Shown in pieces: positions 39,244-47,882 of a DNA stretch of 64,000 nt (its first letter is position 1; the number at the start of each line of letters is the position of its first letter). The stretch is from Micromonospora zingiberis (GTDB lineage: Bacteria > Actinomycetota > Actinomycetes > Mycobacteriales > Micromonosporaceae). The position numbers and the translations under genes are program-made. Under the pieces are notes generated by a model, which worked only from the letters and a program-made list of their open reading frames with translations, was not told the origin of the DNA and did not search any database. Where the stretch lies: NCBI RefSeq assembly GCF_004331455.1, contig NZ_SJJR01000009.1:124001-188000 (forward strand), in the 5' to 3' direction.

Positions 39244-40569
39244 TCAGCCGAGCAGGCGGGAGTGCCAGGCGAGGGCGGCCGGATCGGTGAGCGAGGCCAC
39301 CTGGTCGACCACCACCCGAAGCCGGCCGGCGTCGTCCGGGGCGGCCCGCCACAGCGGGGCGAACACCGGATCCAGCGGGTCCGGGGCCCGTTCGGTCAGC
39401 ACCCGCACCAGGTCGGTGAGGATCTCCCGCTGCCGCCGATAGCGCCCCTGCGCGTCGGGGCGGCGCATGACGTACCGCAGGGCGATGCCCTTGAGCAGGG
39501 CGCACCGGGCCCGCAACGGCCGGGGTACGACGAGGTCGGCGGCGTAGCGACGGTGCGGACCGGTGCCGAACCGGGCCGTGGTCGCGGCGACGGCGGTCGA
39601 CACGAAGCGACCGGTCAGCACACTGGTCGTGGCCTTGAGCGCGGCCTGGGCACGATGGCTGCCGTCGTAGCCGGCCAGCGGCGCGAGCACCGGATCGGCG
39701 AGCAGTTCCACCAGCACCTGGCCCAGATAGTCGGGCGACTCGGTGGAGTAGATGGCGGCCACGTCGGCGCAGAGCGCGGCCCGCTCGTCGGCGTCGGCGA
39801 GCAGCAACTCCAGCGTCAGGTATCCGCCGTGGATGCCGTCCTCCACGTCGTGCACCGAGTAGGCCACGTCGTCGGCCCAGTCCATCACCTGCGCCTCCAG
39901 GCAGCGCCGCTCCCCGGCCGGCGCCCCCTCCCGCAGCCAGTCGAAGACGGGCAGGTCGTCGGCGTACACCCCGAACTTGCGCCGGCCCGGTCGGCGCGGC
40001 CACGGGTACTTGGCGACCGCGTCGAGGCAGGCGCGGGTGAGGTTCAACCCGACGGAGCTGCCGTCGGCGGCGTACACCTTGGCCTCCAGGCGGGTCAGCA
40101 CCCGCAACGTCTGCGCGTTGCCCTCGAAGCCGCCACAGGCGGCGGCGACCGCGTCCAACGCGGCCTCGCCGTTGTGCCCGAACGGCGGGTGTCCCAGGTC
40201 GTGCGCCAGCCCGGCGGTGTCCACCACGTCCGGGTCGCAGCCCAGCCGGGCGCCCATCTCCCGGGCGATCTGGGCCACCTCCAGCGAGTGGGTCAGCCGG
40301 GTACGCAGGAAGTCGTCCGTGCCGGCCGTGTGCACCTGGGTCTTCGCGGCGAGCCGGCGGAACGCCGCCGAGTGCAGCACCCGGGCCCGGTCCCGCTCGT
40401 ACGGCGACCGGCCGTGCCCCGCGTCCTTGGCCGGCTCGGTCACCCGGCGCGCCGCGTCTCCACTCACGACGTCCGGGCCGGTCCCGCGCTCAGGCTCCCG
40501 GCCGGTCCCCGGCGCCGGCCCGGCGTCCCGATCGGGGTCGGGATCGGCCGCCGGACGGTCATGCCCCAC
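39244..40569 (-). CDS. dgt: deoxyguanosinetriphosphate triphosphohydrolase
   Basis: A 441-residue HD-domain phosphohydrolase that cleaves dNTPs to nucleosides and triphosphate. Metal residues lie in HSLEVAQIAREMGARL, DTAGLAHDLGHPPFGHNGE (HD pair) and MDWADDVAYSVHDVEDG. The N-terminus (YERDRARVLHSAAFRRLAAKTQV) is typical. The start is uncertain: GTG 40569 overlaps the VOC gene by 11 bp, GTG 40467 is the alternative, and the longer frame to 40743 lies inside the VOC gene. In many actinobacteria dgt precedes dnaG at some distance, as here. Confidence 0.93.
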   Translation of the reverse strand: MGHDRPAADPDPDRDAGPAPGTGREPERGTGPDVVSGDAARRVTEPAKDAGHGRSPYERDRARVLHSAAFRRLAAKTQVHTAGTDDFLRTRLTHSLEVAQIAREMGARLGCDPDVVDTAGLAHDLGHPPFGHNGEAALDAVAAACGGFEGNAQTLRVLTRLEAKVYAADGSSVGLNLTRACLDAVAKYPWPRRPGRRKFGVYADDLPVFDWLREGAPAGERRCLEAQVMDWADDVAYSVHDVEDGIHGGYLTLELLLADADERAALCADVAAIYSTESPDYLGQVLVELLADPVLAPLAGYDGSHRAQAALKATTSVLTGRFVSTAVAATTARFGTGPHRRYAADLVVPRPLRARCALLKGIALRYVMRRPDAQGRYRRQREILTDLVRVLTERAPDPLDPVFAPLWRAAPDDAGRLRVVVDQVASLTDPAALAWHSRLLG

Positions 40570-40912
40570 CCGGCCGGAGTACGCAGAACTCGTTGCCCTC
40601 CGGGTCGGCGAGCACCGTCCAGTCGCTGCCGTCCTGGCCCACGTCGACGTGCCGGGCGCCCATGTCGACCAGGCGTTCCACCTCGGCCTCCCGGTCGGCC
40701 GGGCGCAGGTCGAGATGCAGCCGGTTCTTGCCCTCCTTGGCACCGTTCACCGGCACGAAGACGATGCCGGGCAGCCGGTCGGCGGACGGCCGGATCTCCA
40801 CCTCGTCCGGCTGCTCGGTGACCACCTGGTAGCCGAGCGCCTCGGCCCACCAGCGGGCCAGCCGGGCCGGATCACGAGCATCGATGGTCAGGCTCACCCA
40901 GACACTGGTCAT
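40559..40912 (-). CDS. VOC family protein (glyoxalase/bleomycin-resistance fold)
   Basis: A 117-residue metalloenzyme-fold protein: LTIDARDPARLARWWAEALGYQV, GIVFVPVNGAKEGKNRLHLDLRP, VDMGARHVDVGQDGSDWTVLADPEGNEFCVL. The members of this actinobacterial group resemble PhnB/DUF4265-type VOC proteins of unknown substrate. It is the first gene of the unit with dgt. Confidence 0.9.
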   Translation of the reverse strand: MTSVWVSLTIDARDPARLARWWAEALGYQVVTEQPDEVEIRPSADRLPGIVFVPVNGAKEGKNRLHLDLRPADREAEVERLVDMGARHVDVGQDGSDWTVLADPEGNEFCVLRPGGA

Positions 40913-41202
40913 GCCGACACCACCGGCCGCTCACCGGCGAGACCTGACAGCCCGGTACGCACACTCATCCGGCCACCCCTTCGCGACGACGGTCATCGGG
41001 CGAGCTCAGGTTACGCCGGCACGAGCCGGTCGGCGCGCCGACGACCAGCGGCCGGCGGGTCCACATCCTCCGATCAGACGAGAGTTGTGGTCCGATTGCC
41101 GACGGTCACGGGATCGCGCGAAGGGATGTCCCACCGGTAGCGTCGCCATCGCGGAACGTCACCTGTTGAGGCGGAGACACGACCGGTGGGAGAGACACGC
41201 TC

Positions 41203-41703
41203 GTGAACGCGGAAACGATGATGGGCACCGAATTGCAGGGGCTGCGCCAACGCCGACCCGAGGTCACCGGCACGGTTCTCGCCGGCACGGACGGCCTGCT
41301 GATCTCCAGTGACCTGCCCCCGACGGACGCGACCCATCTGGCGGCCCTGGCCGCCGCCAGCTTCGGCGTCGGCAACCGGATGGCGGCGATGGTCCGGCAG
41401 GGTTCGTTCCACGAATCCGTGGTGCACACCGCGGCGGGCTGCGTGGTCACCTACCCGGCCGGCCAGGACGCCCTGTTGACCCTGGTCGCCGCCCCCGGAG
41501 CCGACCTGGCCGCGCTGCGCGAGGAGGCGCGGGGGGTGGTGCACCGGGCCGGCCCGGCGCTGGCCGCCTGCCGTCGAGGGGTGCCGGCGCCGCACCAGCC
41601 CGACCCGCACGCCCCGCTGGCCGTACGCACCCCGATGGCCACCCTGCCGAACCAGCGTCCCCGCCGGGACCCGCACATCACCTGGCGCCGGCCACCGATC
41701 TGA
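41203..41703 (+). CDS. orphan roadblock/LC7 domain protein
   Basis: A 166-residue protein with a roadblock domain (LQGLRQRRPEVTGTVLAGTDGLLISSDLP, ESVVHTAAGCVVTYPAGQDALLTLVAAPGADLAAL) and a Pro/Arg-rich tail. GGGAGA precedes the GTG start. No GTPase or kinase gene is adjacent. It is more distantly related to the one at 28492 and stands alone; the upstream 290 bp holds nothing else I recognise. Confidence 0.88.
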   Translation: MNAETMMGTELQGLRQRRPEVTGTVLAGTDGLLISSDLPPTDATHLAALAAASFGVGNRMAAMVRQGSFHESVVHTAAGCVVTYPAGQDALLTLVAAPGADLAALREEARGVVHRAGPALAACRRGVPAPHQPDPHAPLAVRTPMATLPNQRPRRDPHITWRRPPI

Positions 41704-41796
41704 GCCGACCACCACCGGAGGTCAGGTACGGCCGTCGGCCTGGGTCGGGCCGGTGGACGACGTTGTCCGCCGACCCGACGCGCAGCGCCGTACCGT

Positions 41797-44505
41797 TCAG
41801 CGGCTGTCCGAGCCCGCCGTGACCACCGCCGCCCGGCCCGCCTCCAGCCGGGCCACCGGCACCCGGAACGGCGAGCAGGAGACGTAGTCCAGTCCGACGG
41901 CGTGGAAGAAGTGCACCGAGTCCGGGTCGCCACCGTGCTCGCCGCACACGCCGAGCTTGAGACCGGGGCGGGCCGCCCGGCCCTCCTCGGCCGCGATCCG
42001 CACCAGCCGGCCGATCCCGTCGGCGTCGATCGACTCGAACGGCGAGATGCCGAAGATGCCCAACTCCAGGTAGCGCCAGAAGAAGGCGCCCTCCACGTCG
42101 TCGCGGGAGAAACCCCAGCCCATCTGGGTCAGGTCGTTGGTGCCGAAGGAGAAGAACTCGGCCGCCTCGGCGATCTGCCCGGCGGTCAACGCCGCCCGGG
42201 GCACCTCGATCATCGTGCCGATCAGCACCTCGACGTCGCTGCCGCCGACCACCTCCGCGATGATCTTCTCGGCCTCGGACCGTACCGTCTCCAGTTCCTG
42301 CACCGCGCCGACCAGCGGGACCATGATCTCCGGGCAGGAGCGCACGCCCTGGCGTACGCACTCCACGGCCGCCTCGGTGATCGCCCGGACCTGCATCGCG
42401 AACAGGCCGGGGATGACCAGGCCGAGGCGTACGCCGCGCAGCCCCAGCATCGGGTTCTCCTCGTGCATCCGGCGTACGGCGGCGAGCAGCGCCTCTTCCT
42501 TGGCCACGTCCTCGCCGCGTTCCTGGGCCACCGCCACGTCGACCGCGAGCTGCTCCAACGGGGGCAGGAACTCGTGCAGCGGCGGGTCGATCAGCCGGAC
42601 GGTGACCGGCTGCCCGTCCATCGCCCGGAAGATCTCCACGAAGTCCGCCCGCTGCAACGGCAGCAGCGCGGCGAGCGATTCCTCCCGCTCCTTGGCGTCG
42701 CGGGCCAGGATCAACCGCTCGACCAGCTCGCGTCGGTCGCCGAGGAACATGTGCTCGGTACGGCACAGCCCGATGCCCTCGGCGCCGAAGCGCCGCGCCC
42801 GGGCCGCGTCCGCGGCGGTGTCGGCGTTGGTGCGTACCGCCAGCCGCCGCGTGGCGTCGGCGTGCGACATGATCCGGTGTACGGCCTTGACCAGCGCGTC
42901 GTCGATGCTGGCCGGGTCGAGCTCGCCCTCGAAGTACTGCACCACCTCCGACGGCGTGGCCGGCACCTCGCCCAGGTAGACCTTTCCGGTGGTGCCGTCG
43001 ATGGAGACCACGTCGCCCTCGGTGACCGTCTGCCCGGCCACGGTGAAGCGCCGCCTCGGGATGTCGATGTCCAGCTCGTCGGCGCCGGAGACGCAGGTCT
43101 TGCCCATTCCCCGGGCCACCACGGCGGCGTGGCTGGTCTTGCCGCCACGCGAGGTGAGGATGCCCCGGGCCGAGATCATGCCGTTCAGGTCGTCCGGGTT
43201 GGTCTCCCGGCGGACCAGGATGACGTCCTCGCCCTGACCGGCCAGTTCGACGGCGCGGGCCGAGGTGAAGACCACCTTGCCGACCGCCGCGCCCGGCGAG
43301 GCGCCGATGCCGGTGGCGACCGGCTCGAACCCGTGGTCGAGCTGGAATCGCGGGAACATCAGCTGGGCCAGTTGCGCGCCGTTGACCCGGTGCAGCGCCT
43401 CGTCGAGGTCGATCAGCCCTTCGTCGACGAGTTGGCCGGCGATGACGAACGCGGCGGCGGCGGTCCGTTTGCCGACCCGGGTCTGCAACATCCACAGCTT
43501 GCCGCGTTCGATGGTGAACTCGATGTCGCACAGATCCTTGTAGTGCCGCTCCAGCCGGGCCATGTAGTCGAGCAGTTCGTCGTAGGCAGGTTTGTCGATC
43601 CGCTCCAGCTCCTGCAACGGCACGGTGTTGCGGATGCCGGCGACCACGTCCTCGCCCTGCGCGTTGGCCAGGTAGTCGCCGTAGATGCCCTGGGCACCGC
43701 TGGCCGGGTCGCGGGTGAAGGCGACGCCGGTGCCGGAGTCCGGACCGAGGTTGCCGAAGACCATCGCCACCACGTTGACCGCCGTACCGAGGTCGGCCGG
43801 GATCCGTTCCTGCCGGCGGTAGATGACCGCCCGCTCGGCGTTCCACGACTCGAAGACCGCCCGGATGGCCAGGTCGAGCTGCTCGCGCGGGTCCTGCGGG
43901 AACTCCCGCCCGGTGTGCTTGCTGAAGATCTTCTTGTACGTGTCGACCAGTCCGCGCAGGTCGTCCGCGTCCAGGTCGAGGTCGTTGGTGGTGCCCCTGG
44001 CCCGTTTGGCCTCGTCGAGCGCGTGCTCGAACTCCTCGCCCGGCACCTCGCAGACGGTCTTGCCGAACATCTGGATCAGTCGCCGGTAGGAGTCCCAGGC
44101 GAACCTCTGGTTGCCGCTGGCCTGCGCGGCCAGCCCCACCACACTGCGGTCGTTGAGACCCACGTTGAGAACGGTCTCCATCATCCCCGGCATGGAGAAC
44201 TTCGCCCCGGAACGCACCGAGACCAGCAGCGGGTCGTCCGGGTCGCCGAGGCGCCGGCCCATCCCCTGTTCGAGCGCGGCCAGATGCGCGGCGATCTGGT
44301 CGGCCAGCCCGGCGGGCTCCTCCCCGCTGGCGAGGTACGCCTTGCACGCCTCGGTGGTGATCGTGAAGCCGGGCGGAACCGGCAGACCGAGGTTGGTCAT
44401 CTCGGCCAGGTTGGCACCCTTGCCGCCGAGCAGGTCCTTGAGATCCTTGTTGCCCTCGGCGAAGTCGTAGACGTACTTGTGCTCGACCGTTCCCTGCGCT
44501 GCCAC
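41797..44505 (-). CDS. ppdK: pyruvate, phosphate dikinase
   Basis: A 902-residue enzyme interconverting pyruvate, ATP and Pi with phosphoenolpyruvate, AMP and PPi. The ATP-grasp domain starts YVYDFAEGNKDLKDLLGGKGANLAEM; the phosphohistidine domain has GGKTSHAAVVARGMG; the PEP barrel has GLCRTEHMF and the C-terminal catalytic Cys in GVCGEHGGDP. GTG at 44505 has GGGAGG 6 nt upstream, so the 22-codon upstream extension is dropped. It lies alone, convergent with the roadblock gene and divergent from the hexosaminidase. Confidence 0.97.
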   Translation of the reverse strand: MAAQGTVEHKYVYDFAEGNKDLKDLLGGKGANLAEMTNLGLPVPPGFTITTEACKAYLASGEEPAGLADQIAAHLAALEQGMGRRLGDPDDPLLVSVRSGAKFSMPGMMETVLNVGLNDRSVVGLAAQASGNQRFAWDSYRRLIQMFGKTVCEVPGEEFEHALDEAKRARGTTNDLDLDADDLRGLVDTYKKIFSKHTGREFPQDPREQLDLAIRAVFESWNAERAVIYRRQERIPADLGTAVNVVAMVFGNLGPDSGTGVAFTRDPASGAQGIYGDYLANAQGEDVVAGIRNTVPLQELERIDKPAYDELLDYMARLERHYKDLCDIEFTIERGKLWMLQTRVGKRTAAAAFVIAGQLVDEGLIDLDEALHRVNGAQLAQLMFPRFQLDHGFEPVATGIGASPGAAVGKVVFTSARAVELAGQGEDVILVRRETNPDDLNGMISARGILTSRGGKTSHAAVVARGMGKTCVSGADELDIDIPRRRFTVAGQTVTEGDVVSIDGTTGKVYLGEVPATPSEVVQYFEGELDPASIDDALVKAVHRIMSHADATRRLAVRTNADTAADAARARRFGAEGIGLCRTEHMFLGDRRELVERLILARDAKEREESLAALLPLQRADFVEIFRAMDGQPVTVRLIDPPLHEFLPPLEQLAVDVAVAQERGEDVAKEEALLAAVRRMHEENPMLGLRGVRLGLVIPGLFAMQVRAITEAAVECVRQGVRSCPEIMVPLVGAVQELETVRSEAEKIIAEVVGGSDVEVLIGTMIEVPRAALTAGQIAEAAEFFSFGTNDLTQMGWGFSRDDVEGAFFWRYLELGIFGISPFESIDADGIGRLVRIAAEEGRAARPGLKLGVCGEHGGDPDSVHFFHAVGLDYVSCSPFRVPVARLEAGRAAVVTAGSDSR

Positions 44506-44817
44506 CAAAGCCTCCCACGCGCCCGGAGTGACACTTAACGAAGGTTCAGTTTTTAGGTACCCCGAAACCACCCACTGGCAATCCGGGGAGCTATGTCGAT
44601 CGGTGGGCGAAGGTTAAGCGAACAACGCGGGGCCCGGGACCATTCGGTGACAATAGGCACAGCAATCACGACTATCCGCGTTCGTCGTGGTTTCTGGGAA
44701 CGCTTCCATAAGCACGTTTACGCAATGGCCGACCTCCCCGTACTCTTGACGACACGCACTGTCACCACGCCTCGCACCTTTGCCACAACCGCCGCGAATA
44801 CACCCCCCGGAGCCAAC
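44506..44817. promoter_or_regulatory. divergent promoter region of ppdK and the hexosaminidase gene
   Basis: On the minus strand TTGCCA (44576-44581) and TACCTA (44554-44559), 16 bp apart, make a plausible ppdK promoter. On the plus strand TGGGAACGCTTCCA (44695-44708) is an imperfect CG-centred palindrome (10 of 14 symmetric) like LacI-family operators. A long frame from 44593 crosses this region but lacks coding character. Confidence 0.4.
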
Positions 44818-46650
44818 GTGTCCTCGCCGCCCCGCACCGCACCGGAGCCGCTCGAGCCGGCCCACACCGGCCACCCCCCGGCCGGCCCCGGCGTCGCGCC
44901 CACGCCTGCCGAGACCGACGTCCCGGCCGACGGCATCGCGCGGGCTGCGAGCGGTACGGAAGCCGGGACCGGCGCGCGGGCTGAGGACGGGGCTGCGGTC
45001 GCCGGGTGGGCGCGGGTGGCGGCAGCCGGGCGTACCGCCGGAGAACTGGCGGGGGCGGCGGAGCGGGAGGCCGCCGCCTGGCTCGCGCCGCCGGCACCGG
45101 TCCGGCTGGCCGACGTGGTGCCCGCGCCGGAGCGGGTCGAGCCGGACCCCGGCGCGGACTACCTGCTGCCCACCGACGCGGTGATCCGGGTCAGCGCCGA
45201 CCCGGATGCGCTGGCCGTCGGCGAACAACTCGCCGCGCTGCTCCGTCCGGCCACCGGGTATCCCCTTCCGGTGACCGACACCGCCGGGCCCACGCCGACC
45301 GGCGGCATCGCCCTGCACCTGACCGACGACGCCGACCTCGGCGCCGAGGGCTACCGGCTGGACGTCTCGGCCGACGGGGTACGCATCGGCGCCCGCACCG
45401 CCGCCGGGCTCTGGCACGGAGTGCAGACGCTGCGGCAGTTGTTCCCGCCGAGCATCGAGAGCGCCACACCGGTCGGTGCACGCTGGGCGCTACCCGGTGG
45501 GTCGATCCTCGACCGGCCCCGGTACCCGCACCGGGGCGCGATGCTCGACGTGGCCCGGCACTTCTTCACCGTCGCCGACGTACTGCGGGTGATCGACCAC
45601 CTGGCCCGGTACAAACTCAACCGGCTGCACCTGCACCTCACCGACGACCAGGGCTGGCGGATCGCCATCGACTCCTGGCCCCGGCTGGCCACCGTCGGCG
45701 CGGCCAGCGAGGTCGGCGGCGGTCCCGGCGGGTACTACACCCGAGCCGACTACCGACGGATCGTGGCGTACGCCGCCGCCCGACACGTCACCGTCGTCCC
45801 CGAGATCGACCTGCCCGGCCACACCAACGCCGCGCTGGTCGCCTATCCCGAGCTGGCACCGGACCGGACCGCGCCGCCGCCGTACACCGGCACCGAGGTC
45901 GGTTTCAGCTACGTCGACCCGGCCAGCGAGCGCACGTACGACTTCGTCGCCGACGTGCTCGGCGAACTCGCCGCGCTGACTGGCGGCCAGTGGCTGCACA
46001 TCGGCGGCGACGAGGCGTTCAAGGTGCCGGCCGACGTGTACGCCCGCTTCGTCGAGCGAACACAACGGATCGTCGCCGGACTCGGCAAGACGGTGGTCGG
46101 CTGGCACCAGATCGCCCCCGCCGCCCACACCGACGGCCGGGTCCTGCAATGGTGGGGCACCTCCGGCGACGACCCGGTGACCGCCGACGCGGTACGCCGG
46201 GGCGCCAGCGTGATCCTCTCCCCCGGCAACCACGCCTACCTGGACATGAAGTACGCCCCGGACACCCCGATCGGGCACGACTGGGCCGGCCTGATCGACG
46301 TACGCCGCGCGTACGACTGGGACCCGGCGACGCACCTGACCGGCGTACCGACCGACGCGGTGCTCGGCGTCGAGGCACCCTTGTGGACCGAATCGGTGAC
46401 CACACTGGCCGAGATCGAGTTCATGCTGCTCCCCCGGCTGCCCGCCATCGCCGAGTTGGGCTGGTCACCACGGTCCACGCACGACTGGGACAGCTTCCGG
46501 CGCCGGCTGGCCGGGCACGGGCCCCGGTGGACGGCGGCCGGCATCGCCTTCCACCACGCCCCCGAGGTGCCCTGGTCGACGCCGCCGAGCCTCCCCGCGC
46601 CCCGGCCCGCGCCGCCGGACCACAGCGCGACCGGATCCGCCCAGGCTTGA
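44818..46650 (+). CDS. beta-N-acetylhexosaminidase (GH20)
   Basis: A 610-residue glycosidase releasing GlcNAc/GalNAc residues. A disordered Ala/Pro-rich N-terminus of about 95 residues precedes the GH20b domain (YLLPTDAVIRVSADPDALAV) and the catalytic barrel: HRGAMLDVARHFF, RLHLHLTDDQGWR, VVPEIDLPGHTNAAL, and the catalytic Asp-Glu in HIGGDEAF, with VLGVEAPLWTE. GTG at 44818 has GGAG 5 nt upstream. No signal peptide is visible from this or the longer start, so the enzyme may act inside the cell on imported chitobiose or muropeptide fragments, or use a non-classical route. Confidence 0.9.
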   Translation: MSSPPRTAPEPLEPAHTGHPPAGPGVAPTPAETDVPADGIARAASGTEAGTGARAEDGAAVAGWARVAAAGRTAGELAGAAEREAAAWLAPPAPVRLADVVPAPERVEPDPGADYLLPTDAVIRVSADPDALAVGEQLAALLRPATGYPLPVTDTAGPTPTGGIALHLTDDADLGAEGYRLDVSADGVRIGARTAAGLWHGVQTLRQLFPPSIESATPVGARWALPGGSILDRPRYPHRGAMLDVARHFFTVADVLRVIDHLARYKLNRLHLHLTDDQGWRIAIDSWPRLATVGAASEVGGGPGGYYTRADYRRIVAYAAARHVTVVPEIDLPGHTNAALVAYPELAPDRTAPPPYTGTEVGFSYVDPASERTYDFVADVLGELAALTGGQWLHIGGDEAFKVPADVYARFVERTQRIVAGLGKTVVGWHQIAPAAHTDGRVLQWWGTSGDDPVTADAVRRGASVILSPGNHAYLDMKYAPDTPIGHDWAGLIDVRRAYDWDPATHLTGVPTDAVLGVEAPLWTESVTTLAEIEFMLLPRLPAIAELGWSPRSTHDWDSFRRRLAGHGPRWTAAGIAFHHAPEVPWSTPPSLPAPRPAPPDHSATGSAQA

Positions 46651-46714
46651 CCGCCCGACGCGCGGCTGTGACCGGCATGTACCGTAACGTGAGGTTTCGG
46701 CGATATGCTCCGGT

Positions 46715-46865
46715 GTACGGCGGTTTGTCGCGTGGTCCGGGTCACCGCGGCGACGGAATGGTCCCCCCACCCGGGGCGTTGTACATCGGGTAACCGGGAG
46801 CCCTCGACGGGCACCGCCCAGGACCGGGCCGGAATGACCGAGCCCCATCCGGCGTTACACCTGGC
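46715..46865 (+). ncRNA. structured leader, candidate c-di-AMP (ydaO/yuaA-type) riboswitch
   Basis: The 354 bp between the hexosaminidase and the peptidase carries a long, highly structured leader. Conserved-looking blocks are CGGGTCACCGCGGCGACGGA (46738-46757), CCCCCCACCCGG (46763-46774), CGGGTAACCGGGAGCCC (46787-46803) and GAATGACCGAGCCCC (46831-46845), followed by GTTACACCTGG. These resemble actinobacterial ydaO-type leaders, which are common ahead of secreted cell-wall peptidase and resuscitation-factor genes. I assign it from memory of the pattern only. Confidence 0.45.
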
Positions 46866-47004
46866 CCGGACATCGTGAGCGGCCCCTTGGCCCGCGCTGC
46901 CCGAGCAGAGGGCCTACGGCCCACCTCAGTTCTTTCCTTTGCGCGGCCACGCGATCCCCCGCAGATTGCCGCGCACACCCCCGAACGGAAGGCGTGAACT
47001 CATC

Positions 47005-47658
47005 ATGCGTACCACCATGCTGCGTAAGACCGCCCTCACCATCGCCGCCGCTGCCGCCACCGCCGGAGGCATCGCCGGCCCCGCCATCGCCGCCCACGCC
47101 GCACCTGGCGTGCAGACCGCCGCCGTGGCCGACCGCAAGCCCAACGACGAACGGCAACTCGACGTCCGCTACGAAGCCCAGCCCAACTTCTACTACTGCG
47201 GCCCCGCCGCCGCCCGCAACGCCCTCTCCGTCCAAGGCAAGAACATCGACATGGACGCCATGGCCAAGGAAATGGGCACCACCGAAGCCGGCACCAACTC
47301 CATCAACGACATCACCCCCATCCTCAACAAGGAAACCGGCCAAAACGTCTACAAGTCGGTAGAGATCTCCACACCCAAGGCCGACCCCAAGCAGACCGAC
47401 AAACTCCGCGACGACATCACCACCACCATCGACAACGGCCGCGCAGTCGTCGCCAACATCGCCGGCACCACCACCGACACCAACGGCACCACCCACAGCT
47501 TCGAAGGCGGCCACTACATCAGCGTCGTCGGCTACCGCGACAACGGCAACACCGTCAAAATCGCCGACTCCGCCAACCCCGACACCGCCTCCTACTGGAT
47601 CACCACCACCAACCTCGCCAACTGGATCGCCACCCGCGGCTACACCGCCACCAGCTAA
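47005..47658 (+). CDS. secreted C39-family-like cysteine peptidase
   Basis: A 217-residue exported protein. Signal peptide MRTTMLRKTALTIAAAAAT ending near AHAAP, then a papain-like C39 core with the nucleophile Cys in NFYYCGPAAARNAL and the His in EGGHYISVVGYRDNG, then KIADSANPDTASYW. GGAAGG lies 11 nt before the ATG. Codons are very biased to C-ending (AAC, ACC, GAC), a sign of high expression. A strong terminator follows. Substrate probably a peptide at the cell surface; not identifiable. Confidence 0.88.
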   Translation: MRTTMLRKTALTIAAAAATAGGIAGPAIAAHAAPGVQTAAVADRKPNDERQLDVRYEAQPNFYYCGPAAARNALSVQGKNIDMDAMAKEMGTTEAGTNSINDITPILNKETGQNVYKSVEISTPKADPKQTDKLRDDITTTIDNGRAVVANIAGTTTDTNGTTHSFEGGHYISVVGYRDNGNTVKIADSANPDTASYWITTTNLANWIATRGYTATS

Positions 47659-47672
47659 CCCACACCACCAAC

Positions 47673-47704
47673 AAGGGCCGACCCCCACCCCGGGGTCGGC
47701 CCTT
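47673..47704 (+). terminator. intrinsic terminator of the C39 peptidase gene
   Basis: AAGGGCCGACCCC (47673-47685) pairs perfectly with GGGGTCGGCCCTT (47692-47704) over a 6-nt loop, followed by CTTCG. It begins 15 bp past the stop codon. Confidence 0.85.
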
Positions 47705-47751
47705 CTTCGTCCCCCAACCCAACCCACCCCACCTCGCCCCCCACCCTGCCC

Positions 47752-47827
47752 CGTCGATCTTGCACTTTCGGTCGCCGGAATGCCCGAAAAGACAGCCTTC
47801 GCCCCGACCAGAAGTGCAAGATCGACG
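47752..47827. repeat. long inverted repeat with 16-bp arms
   Basis: CGTCGATCTTGCACTT (47752-47767) is perfectly complementary to 47812-47827. Inside, GGTCG (47770-47774) can pair with CGACC near 47805. It sits between the C39 terminator and the dusB stop codon. The GATCTTG start recalls the family-B palindrome arms. It may fold as a long RNA hairpin, or be a repeat element. Confidence 0.75.
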
Positions 47828-47882
47828 CGGAAGGGGGGCGGGCCCGACGGCACGCGCGGGGGGCGGGTGGCGGGGCGGTGGG

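Noticed and set aside
44593..44817. 75-codon N-terminal extension of the hexosaminidase
   Set aside because: Codon usage is not host-like, there is no ribosome-binding site, and it overlaps the divergent promoter region; GTG 44818 with GGAG fits better.
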